A DNA stretch of 64,000 nt from Pseudomonas salomonii (lineage in GTDB: Bacteria; Pseudomonadota; Gammaproteobacteria; Pseudomonadales; Pseudomonadaceae): the NCBI RefSeq assembly GCF_900107155.1, contig NZ_FNOX01000008.1, positions 214,389 to 278,388 on the forward strand, in the 5' to 3' direction. Shown here piece after piece: positions 7,903-15,117 of this stretch (within the stretch, counting starts at the first letter, position 1; each line of letters starts with the position of its first letter). The position numbers and the translations under genes were made by a program. Under the pieces are notes generated by a model. The model did no database searches. It had not been told where the DNA came from and saw only the letters and a program-made list of their open reading frames with translations.

Positions 7903-8265
7903 TCAGAGGCGGCGCACGAAGGACTTGACGATGTGCCGGGTGGCATCCGTGGTGTCTAGCTCGTCTATGGCGCCATAGGCGTGCCACCGGCAGTCAATGA
8001 TCTCGTTGCAAGGGCGCGCCTCGCTGATGTTGACCACCGAGGCCTCGAACACGTGATGTACGGTGTCGCGGGCCTTCAGCTCCTGCAAGTACAACAAACC
8101 ATCCACATTCAACCCGGTTTCTTCTTCCAGCTCGCGTGCGGCGGCGCCGACCGGGCGCTCGTCACGCTCGACCTTGCCGCCCGGCAGCGCCCATTTGGAG
8201 CGGGCCTTGCGCACGAAGAGGATATGCCCCTCGTGTTCACAAATAACGGTTGCACGGATTTTCAA
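7903..8265 (-). CDS. NUDIX hydrolase
   Basis: A 120-residue single-domain NUDIX protein. The Nudix box is complete: GG at residues 29-30 is followed by E33, then RELEEETGL, which fits GX5EX7REUXEEXGU. It should hydrolyse a nucleoside diphosphate linked to another moiety with Mg2+; the substrate is not predictable. The start is a TTG codon at 8265 giving MKIRATVICE, and no upstream ATG exists in frame. Confidence 0.85.
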   Translation of the reverse strand: MKIRATVICEHEGHILFVRKARSKWALPGGKVERDERPVGAAARELEEETGLNVDGLLYLQELKARDTVHHVFEASVVNISEARPCNEIIDCRWHAYGAIDELDTTDATRHIVKSFVRRL

Positions 8266-8392
8266 TGTCTACACCTGCCTGCCTCAGTGACTGTCATTAA
8301 AGTGTAATGCAATTGTCATGCTGATTGAGGCTGGCATGCACCAGCGGTGATGTGGATACTGCCCCCTTGATGAAAACGGACGAGGACAACTG

Positions 8393-9373
8393 ATGAATAC
8401 CGTACGTTGGGGCATGATTGGCTGTGGCAGCGTCACTGAACTCAAGAGTGGACCCGCTTTCTACAAAGCGCCAGGTTCGGCGCTGGTGGCCGTGATGGGG
8501 CGCCGTGAAGAAGCGGTGCGTGATTATGCGGCACGCCACGGCATTGCCCGCTTCTATACCAACGCCCAGGCCTTGATCGACGACCCCGAAGTGGACGCGG
8601 TGTACATCGCCACACCGCCCGACAGCCACCTCGAATACAGCTTGATGGTGGCGGCAGCCGGCAAGCATTGCTGCGTCGAAAAGCCCATGTCGCTGAATGC
8701 CGAGCAGAGCGCCTTGATGCAGCGCACCTTCGAGCGGGCGGGGCTGCATCTGTTTGTTTCCTATTACCGCCGTTCGTTGCCGCGCTTCCAGCAAATACGC
8801 GACTGGCTGCAGGCCGGGCGCATCGGCGACTTGCGCCAGGTGACCTGGAGCTTGTGCAAGCCGCCGGCCGCCGCCGATGCCAGCGCTGCCAACTGGCGCA
8901 CCGACCCGACCATTGCCGGTGGCGGCTACTTTGCCGACCTGGCCAGCCATGGGTTTGATTTGTTCCAGTACCTGGCCGGCGATATCGTCGAGGTCACCGG
9001 GTTTACCGCACGCCAGGCCGGCAATTACGCCGCGGAAGATGCGGTAACGGCCTGCTGGACCTTCGCAAACGGCGCGCTGGGCATGGGCTGCTGGAACTTT
9101 GTCGCCGACCGGCGCGAAGACCGCGTGGAGTTGATCGGCAGCCGTGGCCGCATCACCTTTGCCGTGTTTGAAGACCAGCCGTTGCGCTTGGAAAGTGAGG
9201 TGGATGAGGTGCTGGAAATAGCCTGCCATGAACATATCCAGTGGCATCACGTACTGGCCATGAATGCGCATATTCGTGGCGAAGCCGAACATCCTTCACT
9301 GGCGATCGAGGCGCTGAAGACCGACCGGATCCTGGATAAGGTATTACAACGAAACCCCAATTTGCCCGGTTAA
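8393..9373 (+). CDS. Gfo/Idh/MocA family NAD(P)-dependent oxidoreductase
   Basis: A 326-residue oxidoreductase. The N-terminal Rossmann fold begins WGMIGCGSVTE and continues to VYIATPPDSH. The EKPMS motif, whose lysine is catalytic in this family, lies near residue 97. The C-terminal domain contains GGGYFADLASHGFDLFQYL, with the usual substrate-binding aspartate and histidine. These enzymes oxidise sugars, inositol or related alcohols, and the substrate here is unknown. The start follows GAGGACAA. Confidence 0.88.
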   Translation: MNTVRWGMIGCGSVTELKSGPAFYKAPGSALVAVMGRREEAVRDYAARHGIARFYTNAQALIDDPEVDAVYIATPPDSHLEYSLMVAAAGKHCCVEKPMSLNAEQSALMQRTFERAGLHLFVSYYRRSLPRFQQIRDWLQAGRIGDLRQVTWSLCKPPAAADASAANWRTDPTIAGGGYFADLASHGFDLFQYLAGDIVEVTGFTARQAGNYAAEDAVTACWTFANGALGMGCWNFVADRREDRVELIGSRGRITFAVFEDQPLRLESEVDEVLEIACHEHIQWHHVLAMNAHIRGEAEHPSLAIEALKTDRILDKVLQRNPNLPG

Positions 9374-9410
9374 TCGCGATATACCGGTGTTTTCTCTAAG
9401 GAATGGGCAA

Positions 9411-10040
9411 ATGAAATATTGGATGCTGTTGTGGCTGTTACTGGCCACGAATGTGTTGGCGGCTCCGCGTAGCCAAGGGACGCCTGGGGAGTTTGATTTT
9501 TATGTGTTGTCGCTGTCATGGTCGCCGACGTTCTGCCTGACCAACCCCGGCAACGAGCAATGCACGGGCAAGGGCTACGGGTTTGTGCTGCACGGGCTTT
9601 GGCCGCAGTACGCCAAAGGCGGCTGGCCCGCGTCGTGCGATAAGCAGTCGCGGTTGTCGGCGGCCGACCTGGCCAAAGGCGCATTGATCTTCCCCACGCA
9701 GGCCTTGCTCAAGCACGAGTGGGCCAAGCACGGCACCTGCAGCGGGCTGGACCCTTCGCGTTACCTTGAGGCCACCGATACAGCCTTGGCCAACGTGCAG
9801 ATTCCGCAGCAGTTGCAGCCGTTCAATGTGCCCGGTTACATGAATGCACAAGCGATCGAAAGCCTGTTCCGCCAGAGCAACCCGGCCATGGGCAACCATG
9901 GCATGGCGGTCATCTGCAAAGGCAAGGTGCTGTCTGAAGTCCGCGTGTGCCTGAGCAAAGAGCTGCGTTTTGCCGGCTGCCCGCGCAGTGTTAAAACCCA
10001 GTGCAAGGGCGGCGATATCCGCATTCCGGTTCAACGCTGA
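9411..10040 (+). CDS. Ribonuclease T2 family, periplasmic RNase I
   Basis: A 209-residue exported RNase. The first 20 residues are a signal peptide ending VLAAP. Both active-site blocks of the T2 family are present: HGLWPQ (CAS I) and KHEWAKHGTC (CAS II), each with its catalytic histidine. Several cysteines (TFCLTN, NEQCTG, SCDKQ, GTCSG, VICKG, GCPRS) probably form disulfides in the periplasm. It would degrade RNA to 2',3'-cyclic nucleotides. The frame opens at 9387, but the ATG at 9411 gives a proper signal peptide. Confidence 0.9.
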   Translation: MKYWMLLWLLLATNVLAAPRSQGTPGEFDFYVLSLSWSPTFCLTNPGNEQCTGKGYGFVLHGLWPQYAKGGWPASCDKQSRLSAADLAKGALIFPTQALLKHEWAKHGTCSGLDPSRYLEATDTALANVQIPQQLQPFNVPGYMNAQAIESLFRQSNPAMGNHGMAVICKGKVLSEVRVCLSKELRFAGCPRSVKTQCKGGDIRIPVQR

Positions 10041-10291
10041 TCAACTGTCCGGGTGCAACGCGATGGCGGCAGGCGCCGTTGCACTCGACGCGCCGCTGCG
10101 ATCGGCCAGGTAACGCGCCGGCGGTTGGCCCACCGCCTTACGGAACATGGTGATAAAACCGCTGGCATTCTCGTAACCCAGGTCCAGCGCTCGGACGTGC
10201 TGGTGGCGCCCACGGCCACCACTGCGCGCGGAATCAGGTCGGCATCCCTGGACCGGGGCAGGTCGCGTTCTTCGAGGCGGTGACGTTGCAT
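10041..10291 (-). pseudogene. AraC family regulator remnant with large internal deletion
   Basis: Two pieces of one regulator lie side by side in different frames. The first 30 codons from 10291 read MQRHRLEERDLPRSRDADLI and PRAVVAVGAT. A second frame then encodes ALDLGYENASGFITMFRKAV and GQPPARYLADR, the typical end of an AraC DNA-binding domain. The roughly 190 residues expected between them are missing and the frame is shifted, so no functional regulator can be made. It diverges from the conserved hypothetical gene at 10401, its probable former target. Confidence 0.75.
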
Positions 10292-10400
10292 CGCGGGTTC
10301 GCTCTTTGGCCGAATTGCGAAATATTCTGGCTATTCTGTGCAATGCCGTCCAGTCGCGAGATCACTATAGTGAGAGCCACTCTCATTCAGGAGCTCTGCC

Positions 10401-10811
10401 ATGCGACTCGACAGTACAACCTTCCCCGTGGTGAAAATCGTGTTTGACGCGCCGAACGAAGGCGGCCCCGAGGATGCTTTTGTGGTGTTCGAAAGCCTGC
10501 TGGCTCGCGAGCAAGCATTTGTGCTGCTGCACGAAAAAGCCGTCGACGAAAACAACCACAAGCACGCTCACGATGAGCGCAAACACGCATCGATCTGGAT
10601 GAAAAAAAACAAACAGGCGCTGCGTGCCTACGTCAAAGGCATGATCCAGGTGGAACCCAGCGCCGCGCAACGCCTGGCCCTCAAGCCCTTTGCGGTGATG
10701 TTCGGCAAAGCCTGGGGCTATCCGCTGCTGGTGGTGGAATCCAGGGACCGCGCCTGGGCGCTGGCGCGGGATGTGCTCGATGAGCAGGTGTCGGATGTGG
10801 CGCATTTTTGA
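10401..10811 (+). CDS. Conserved hypothetical protein
   Basis: A 136-residue soluble protein with a clear AGGAG ribosome binding site. It starts MRLDSTTFPVVKIVFDAP, has a charged middle (HKHAHDERKHASIWMKKNKQ) and a conserved-looking MIQVEPSAAQRLALKPFAVM stretch. The alternation of strands and helices suggests a compact alpha/beta domain. I recognise no characterised family. Its neighbour upstream is the remnant of a divergent AraC regulator, so its original regulation may be lost. Confidence 0.6.
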   Translation: MRLDSTTFPVVKIVFDAPNEGGPEDAFVVFESLLAREQAFVLLHEKAVDENNHKHAHDERKHASIWMKKNKQALRAYVKGMIQVEPSAAQRLALKPFAVMFGKAWGYPLLVVESRDRAWALARDVLDEQVSDVAHF

Positions 10812-10830
10812 CGTGCCCGATCGTTGCGCT

Positions 10831-10942
10831 ATCGTTCCCATGCTCCGCGTGGGCATGCATCCTGTGACGCTCCGCGTCACGACTTCAGGTGCGGGACGCG
10901 AAGCGTCCAAGGCGGCATTCCCACGCAGAGCGTAGGAACGAT
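10831..10942. repeat. Long intergenic palindromic repeat, copy a
   Basis: A 112-base element with inverted ends (ATCGTTCCCATGCTCCGCGT at the left, GCAGAGCGTAGGAACGAT at the right) and two inner hairpins (GTGACGCTCCGCGTCAC and GGACGCGAAGCGTCC). It is a diverged copy of the elements at 13879 and 26324. It has no coding potential and lies before the glutaminase gene. Confidence 0.75.
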
Positions 10943-11024
10943 CAAGGGGGTGTCCTCGCGGGCGCATTAAAGTATCCTCCGCGCCCCGCCTATCACTGAT
11001 TCAATAAGAATGACCGGAAAAGAC

Positions 11025-11933
11025 ATGCAGGCACTGCTGGAATCGATCCTGGGCGAAGTTCGCCCCCTGATCGGCCAGGGCAAAGTCGCCGACTACATCC
11101 CCGCACTCGCCGATGTACCCGCCAACCAGCTCGGCATCGCCGTGTACGGCAACGACGGCTCGGCCTATTGCGCAGGCGACGCCGACACGCTGTTCTCGGT
11201 ACAGAGCATCTCCAAGGTGTTCAGCCTGGTGCAGGCCATCGACCATGGCGGCGAAACCATCTGGGAGCGCCTGGGCCACGAGCCTTCGGGGCAACCGTTC
11301 AACTCCATGGTGCAGCTGGAGTTCGAACGCGGGCGCCCGCGCAACCCCTTCATCAACGCCGGCGCCCTGGTGATCTGCGACATCAACCAGTCACGCTTTG
11401 CCGTGCCGATTCTGTCGATGCGTGACTTCGTGCGGCGCCTGTCGGGCAATCCGCAAATCCTGGTCAACAGCGTCGTCGCCGACTCCGAGGCCCAGCACGG
11501 CGCGCGCAACGCAGCCATGGCCTACTTGATGAAGTCTTTCGGCAACTTCCACAATGACGTCGACGCGGTGCTGCACAGTTACTTCAACTACTGCGCGCTG
11601 CAAATGAGCTGCCTGGATCTGGCCCGGGCCTTCAGCTTCCTGGCCAACGAGGGTGTGAGTGCCCACAGCGGCGAGCAGATCTTGACCGCGCGCCAGACCA
11701 AGCAGGTCAACTCGATCATGGCCACCAGCGGGCTGTATGACGAGGCGGGCAACTTTGCCTACCGTGTGGGTTTGCCGGGTAAAAGCGGGGTGGGCGGCGG
11801 GATTGTCGCGGTGGTGCCGGGGCAATTTACGGTGTGCGTGTGGTCGCCGGAATTGAATGCGGCGGGGAACTCGCTGGCGGGGATGAAGGCGTTGGAGTTG
11901 CTGAGCGAGCGGATTGGGTGGTCGGTGTTTTGA
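11025..11933 (+). CDS. glsA: Glutaminase
   Basis: A 302-residue serine-dependent glutaminase that hydrolyses glutamine to glutamate and ammonia. The beta-lactamase-like catalytic motif is VQSISKVFSL (S-x-x-K), followed by FNSMVQLEFERGRPRNPFIN and NAGALVICD, with the C-terminal GLPGKSGVGGGIVAVVPG block. The length matches family members. An in-frame ATG exists at 11010, but the one at 11025 follows GGAAAAG and gives the usual MQALLESIL start. Confidence 0.93.
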   Translation: MQALLESILGEVRPLIGQGKVADYIPALADVPANQLGIAVYGNDGSAYCAGDADTLFSVQSISKVFSLVQAIDHGGETIWERLGHEPSGQPFNSMVQLEFERGRPRNPFINAGALVICDINQSRFAVPILSMRDFVRRLSGNPQILVNSVVADSEAQHGARNAAMAYLMKSFGNFHNDVDAVLHSYFNYCALQMSCLDLARAFSFLANEGVSAHSGEQILTARQTKQVNSIMATSGLYDEAGNFAYRVGLPGKSGVGGGIVAVVPGQFTVCVWSPELNAAGNSLAGMKALELLSERIGWSVF

Positions 11934-12079
11934 GTGCGTCGACCTCGATGCACGTGTCGCTGACACTGGCTGAGAGGACAGGGGATATATATTGAGGTAA
12001 AGTTGAGCCAGCGATCGACGCCCGGGGTGATCTATGCTAATCGTCATTGATCCTCCCTTGTCTTAAGCCGGAGACCAGC

Positions 12080-12370
12080 ATGTCGCGTAAAAAAGTTAAG
12101 CCGCAGATCACCGAAGCACAGGTGCTTGCCCAAGAATCGAGTATTCCTTCCATCGCCGCCAAGGCATTTCGGGACGCTTATGAGGTGGCCATTTCCAAGG
12201 GCGAGTCTGTCCTCGTGGTGCGTGCGGGCCAACTCATGAAAGTGTCAAACACAGAGGCTCTGGTTATTCGACCGGTCGAAGCCTACGGGACCCTCAAGGC
12301 CGGCACGCGCTTGAAAACCAGAAAATCTCTGTTGGATCGCCGATCCGACCAGGCGCAGATCCAGGCTTGA
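12080..12370 (+). CDS. Candidate antitoxin paired with zeta-like toxin
   Basis: A basic 96-residue protein (MSRKKVKPQITEAQVLAQES) with a GGAGACC ribosome binding site. The middle contains AFRDAYEVAISKGESVLVVR, and the end is rich in lysine and arginine. Its stop codon overlaps the start of the zeta-like kinase, the coupling seen in toxin-antitoxin pairs. It does not resemble the epsilon antitoxin. It has no domain I can name, so the antitoxin role is inferred from position only. Confidence 0.5.
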   Translation: MSRKKVKPQITEAQVLAQESSIPSIAAKAFRDAYEVAISKGESVLVVRAGQLMKVSNTEALVIRPVEAYGTLKAGTRLKTRKSLLDRRSDQAQIQA

Positions 12371-13110
12371 GTACAACGCCCCGAGTCCGGATGTTTGCCG
12401 GACCTAACGGGAGTGGGAAAAGTACGTTTAACTCAAAGGTTCCGGCGCATTTGCTGGTTAACTACATCAACCCTGACGCGATTGAGTTAGGCATCCGAGA
12501 AACGGGAGCATTCGAGTTCGCTACGTTTGAACTTGAGCAATATGCCAGGCTGGCGCTTCCATTCTTGCGCAGTCATACGCTACTTTTAAAATTCCCCGAC
12601 TCTCTTGCCAAGCTGGATAACCTGGTGGTGGACGGCGAGCGGATGACCTTTCCATCCCGGCAAATTGATTCCTATATTGCGTCAGCTTTATCTGACTTTA
12701 TTCGTGTGTCTCTGATTAAAGAACGCGTGAGTTTTACCTTTGAAACCGTGATGTCGGACACTAGCAAAATAGAGTTGTTGCGGCACGCGAAAGCTGCAGG
12801 TTATCGCGTCTACGTTTATTACGTCGCTACGGCAGACGCAGATATCAATGTTGCTCGGGTTGCTTACAGAGCTTCCATTGGCGGGCATGATGTTCCTGCC
12901 GACAAAATCCGATCTCGATATAACCGCTCTTTGGAGAATCTTTCCGAGGCGATATTGCTATCCAATCGAGCTTATATTTTTGACAACTCGCAGGACGGTG
13001 AGCCTAGCTTTGCTCAGCTTGCTGAGATCACAGAGGGCGAGGATATTGATATCGTCTCTGATACACAGCCGGCGTGGTTTCAGCAATATGTAATTGACAA
13101 GCTGACGTAG
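12367..13110 (+). CDS. Zeta-toxin family P-loop kinase
   Basis: A 247-residue protein with Walker A GPNGSGKST at residues 12-20, a YINPDAIE segment as in zeta toxins, the FETVMSD motif, and an arginine-rich C-terminal block (SIGGHDVPADKIRSRYNRSL). Zeta toxins phosphorylate UDP-N-acetylglucosamine and block cell wall synthesis, and the same substrate is possible here. The start is a TTG codon overlapping the upstream stop. The GC content is visibly lower than in neighbouring genes, which suggests horizontal origin. Confidence 0.72.
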   Translation: MSTTPRVRMFAGPNGSGKSTFNSKVPAHLLVNYINPDAIELGIRETGAFEFATFELEQYARLALPFLRSHTLLLKFPDSLAKLDNLVVDGERMTFPSRQIDSYIASALSDFIRVSLIKERVSFTFETVMSDTSKIELLRHAKAAGYRVYVYYVATADADINVARVAYRASIGGHDVPADKIRSRYNRSLENLSEAILLSNRAYIFDNSQDGEPSFAQLAEITEGEDIDIVSDTQPAWFQQYVIDKLT

Positions 13111-13182
13111 CAAAGAGGGCGTGGGCCTTGGGGTTGACCATGCCTCGGTGCTGATGTTGTTGTTTAAGGCGTACGCGGCATT

Positions 13183-13213
13183 GATCGTTCCCACGTAGAG
13201 CGTGGGAACGATC
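13183..13213. repeat. Minimal palindrome of the long-repeat family
   Basis: A perfect 31-base palindrome: GATCGTTCCCACG, five bases TAGAG, then CGTGGGAACGATC. It equals the outer arms of the elements at 13879 and 26324 with the inner hundred bases removed. It lies in the 275-base gap between the zeta-like gene and the acyl carrier protein gene, where nothing else is apparent. Confidence 0.75.
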
Positions 13214-13385
13214 TTTATGCAACCCAAAGTGATCACGTAAAGCGGCGAAACGTTATGCCTGGAGGTAGTTGAGGTGACCTGCTACATCTATGAATAATGC
13301 CTCCATATAACAAAGGAGTCATGTTTATTGCGCTTTGTGTCTTCGCAGACGGAAATGCACTCGACTTCCCTGTTTTATCAAGCGC

Positions 13386-13652
13386 TTAGAGAGCATCTGG
13401 TCGCGTTAAAATATAGTTAACTATTTCGCTTGACGTGCGAAAATTTTCCGCAGTCGCGTCCGGGATCTCAATAGAAAACTCTTCTTCTACTGCCGTGGCG
13501 ATTTCAACTTGAGCAAGAGAGTCAAGGCCGAGATCCTTATGGAAATCTGCCTGAGGCGTGTATTTGTTCTTGTCGACTTTTTCAAAGTTGATGATGAATT
13601 GACGTATTCGACTCTCTATATCTTCTGCTGAAAGACCAGATGCAGTGCTCAT
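13386..13652 (-). CDS. Stand-alone acyl carrier protein
   Basis: An 88-residue ACP. The DLGLDSLAQVEI motif holds the serine that would carry 4'-phosphopantetheine, and the acidic helix VEEEFSIEIPDATAE follows. The LGLDSL sequence and the EIVNYIL end resemble mitochondrial or alpha-proteobacterial ACPs more than the usual AcpP (LGADSL). The start follows a GAGGAA site. No fatty acid, polyketide or acyltransferase gene is nearby, and the flanks are AT-rich, so the partner enzyme is unknown and transfer is likely. Confidence 0.85.
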   Translation of the reverse strand: MSTASGLSAEDIESRIRQFIINFEKVDKNKYTPQADFHKDLGLDSLAQVEIATAVEEEFSIEIPDATAENFRTSSEIVNYILTRPDAL

Positions 13653-13878
13653 TTTTTAGTTCCTCAATGAAAAGCTTCTTGAGAGGCTAGTTTTCGTTTT
13701 TTAAGTTGTAAAGATTTAGTTTGACAGGATGGAGTAAATACCTTTTTGAAATATTAAATTTATTTTTATGTTGATGGTGTCTAAAAAACTGTAATTAATA
13801 ACAGTTGTAAATCTTAAAGATCCAATGTTCTTAAATAAGTGGGGGCGATAGGCGACGTCATCACTGATTGAGGTTATT
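13653..13878. other. AT-rich upstream region of the ACP gene
   Basis: About 225 bases with far more A and T than the window average. No open frame is convincing on either strand. It must hold the leftward promoter of the ACP gene, but several AT-rich hexamers are possible and I cannot pick one. The base composition marks it as foreign relative to the flanking genes. Confidence 0.4.
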
Positions 13879-13987
13879 GATCGTTCCCACGCTCTGCGTG
13901 GGAATGCATCTTGTGACGCTCCGCGTCACGTTGCTGGGGACGCAGAGCGTCCGGGGCGGCATTCCCACGCAGAGCGTGGGAACGATC
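13879..13987. repeat. Long intergenic palindromic repeat, copy b
   Basis: A 109-base element with near-perfect inverted ends (GATCGTTCCCACGCTCTGCG and CGCAGAGCGTGGGAACGATC) and two inner hairpins (GTGACGCTCCGCGTCAC and GGACGCAGAGCGTCC). It ends two bases before the stop codon of the first DUF6124-like gene. The conserved ends and imperfect interior suggest a non-autonomous mobile repeat. Confidence 0.8.
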
Positions 13988-13988
13988 T

Positions 13989-14324
13989 TCAGGCTGCCGG
14001 GTGGGCCACGTTCAGGGCTATGTCCACCAGCAACTGCACGCCTTCGAGCATGCGGCAGATGCCCAGCGCGACATTGCGTTGGGAGCCTTCTATTTCAAAC
14101 GCCAAGTGGTTGGCGATATCGCTGATGGACGCCAGATCCTGGGAGGCGTTGACCAGCAGGGTTTCGGTGCCCAGGTCGGCGCGCACGGTGAAGATGCCTT
14201 CACTGGGCTCGGGAATGGGTTTGCCGGGGTTGAGGTAGTGGTTGATCGCACGGTAGGCCACTTCATGCAGGGTGCTGGTGTCGTAGTCTTGCTGGCCTGG
14301 GGGATTTGGGCTGTCTTTGATCAC
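13989..14324 (-). CDS. DUF6124-like small protein, copy 1
   Basis: A 111-residue protein that is nearly identical to the copy at 14782-15117. It reads MIKDSPNPPGQQDYDTSTLH, then YLNPGKPIPEP, GIFTVRADLGTETLLVNASQ and the C-terminal LGICRMLEGVQLLVDIALNV. The pattern fits the Pseudomonas DUF6124 group, whose function is unknown. The start is a GTG at 14324, aligned with the ATG of copy 2; a longer frame from 14360 runs into the structured leader. The weaker start and ribosome binding site suggest lower expression than copy 2. Confidence 0.75.
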   Translation of the reverse strand: MIKDSPNPPGQQDYDTSTLHEVAYRAINHYLNPGKPIPEPSEGIFTVRADLGTETLLVNASQDLASISDIANHLAFEIEGSQRNVALGICRMLEGVQLLVDIALNVAHPAA

Positions 14325-14640
14325 GGTGAAGGTCCTAAGATTGAGTGAAGCTGCCAACATTCGCGGTCAAGCGAAGAGGGTGGCAGCTGTACACGGGTTG
14401 ACCGACCGGCAATCAAAGGAAATCCGGCATACCCGAAGGTATCCCGCGTACAGCCACCGCAACACGATACCTCAGGCGTGAAAAAAACACCTGAAATAGG
14501 TTAGAGCCAAGCTATACTTTAATTAATCGGACGGTCAAATCCGGCCGCTGAATTGGCAGCGACGAAGCAGAGATTAGTCAGCGCACGTCCGACCGACAAC
14601 CTGAAACCCTTGTGGGAAATATCTGAACGCACGCGATCAC
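14325..14640 (-). promoter_or_regulatory. Structured leader RNA upstream of DUF6124-like copy 1
   Basis: On the minus strand, arm 14458-14443 pairs with arm 14397-14382 over 16 positions (13 Watson-Crick, 3 G-U), enclosing a UUCG-capped hairpin at 14442-14429. A second hairpin pairs 14388-14381 with 14356-14349 and reuses part of the 16-bp helix, so the two exclude each other. The loop UUGACC (14370-14365) is complementary to GGUCAA (14403-14398). A second block conserved with copy 2 lies at about 14530-14640. All these elements recur upstream of copy 2. Confidence 0.6.
14511..14538 (-). promoter_or_regulatory. Candidate sigma-70 promoter for copy 1 leader
   Basis: Reading leftward, TTGACC (14538-14533) and TATAGC (14516-14511) are separated by 16 bases, a fair match to -35 and -10 boxes. 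Transcription would start near 14504 and give a leader of about 180 bases. The corresponding site in copy 2 keeps the -35 box but not an obvious -10, so this remains tentative. Confidence 0.4.
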
Positions 14641-14641
14641 C

Positions 14642-14729
14642 TGTGGGAGCCGGCTTGCCTGCGATAGCCGTGTGTCAGTCAACCCATGCGGTACTGAAAG
14701 ACTGCAATCGCAGGCAAGCCAGCTCCCAC
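14642..14729. repeat. REPIN (paired REP elements)
   Basis: Two inverted REP arms, TGTGGGAGCCGGCTTGCCTG at the left and CAGGCAAGCCAGCTCCCAC at the right, separated by about 50 bases. This is the usual Pseudomonas REPIN layout. It lies between the two copies of the duplicated gene, just upstream of the copy 1 leader. Confidence 0.8.
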
Positions 14730-14763
14730 CTATTGATCTTCATCCGATTTGAGGTTGATCGGT

Positions 14764-14779
14764 TGATCGTTCCCACGAT
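14764..14779. repeat. Collapsed remnant of the long palindromic repeat
   Basis: The sequence GATCGTTCCCACGATC sits two bases before the stop codon of copy 2, exactly where copy 1 has the 109-base element. It consists of one outer end joined to the last bases of the other, so it looks like a deletion product of the same insertion. Confidence 0.65.
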
Positions 14780-14781
14780 CT

Positions 14782-15117
14782 TCAGGCGGCTGGGTGGGCT
14801 ACGTTCAGGGCTTTGTCCACCAGCAGTTGCACACCTTCGAGCATGCGGCATATGCCGAGCGCGACATTGCGTTGGGAACCGTCGATTTCAAACGCCAGGT
14901 GGTTGGCGATATCGCTGATGGACGCCAGGTCCTGGGAGGCGTTGACCAGCAGGGTTTCGGTGCCCAGGTCGGCGCGCACGGTGAAGATGCCTTCACTGGG
15001 TTCGGGGATGGGTTTGCCGGGGTTGAGGTAGTGGGCGATCGCACGGTAGGCCACTTCGTGCAGGGTGCTGGTGTCGTAGTCTGGCTGGCCAGGGGGATTT
15101 GGGCTGTCTTTGATCAT
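14782..15117 (-). CDS. DUF6124-like small protein, copy 2
   Basis: A 111-residue protein differing from copy 1 at only a handful of residues (for example YRAIAHYLNPG instead of YRAINHYLNPG and VDKALNV instead of VDIALNV). It starts at ATG 15117 behind AAGGAG. The ribosome binding site lies in GGAGCU, which can pair with AGCUCC nine bases upstream. Function is unknown. The duplication covers the gene and about 300 bases of leader, so coding and leader sequences appear to be kept together. Confidence 0.78.
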   Translation of the reverse strand: MIKDSPNPPGQPDYDTSTLHEVAYRAIAHYLNPGKPIPEPSEGIFTVRADLGTETLLVNASQDLASISDIANHLAFEIDGSQRNVALGICRMLEGVQLLVDKALNVAHPAA

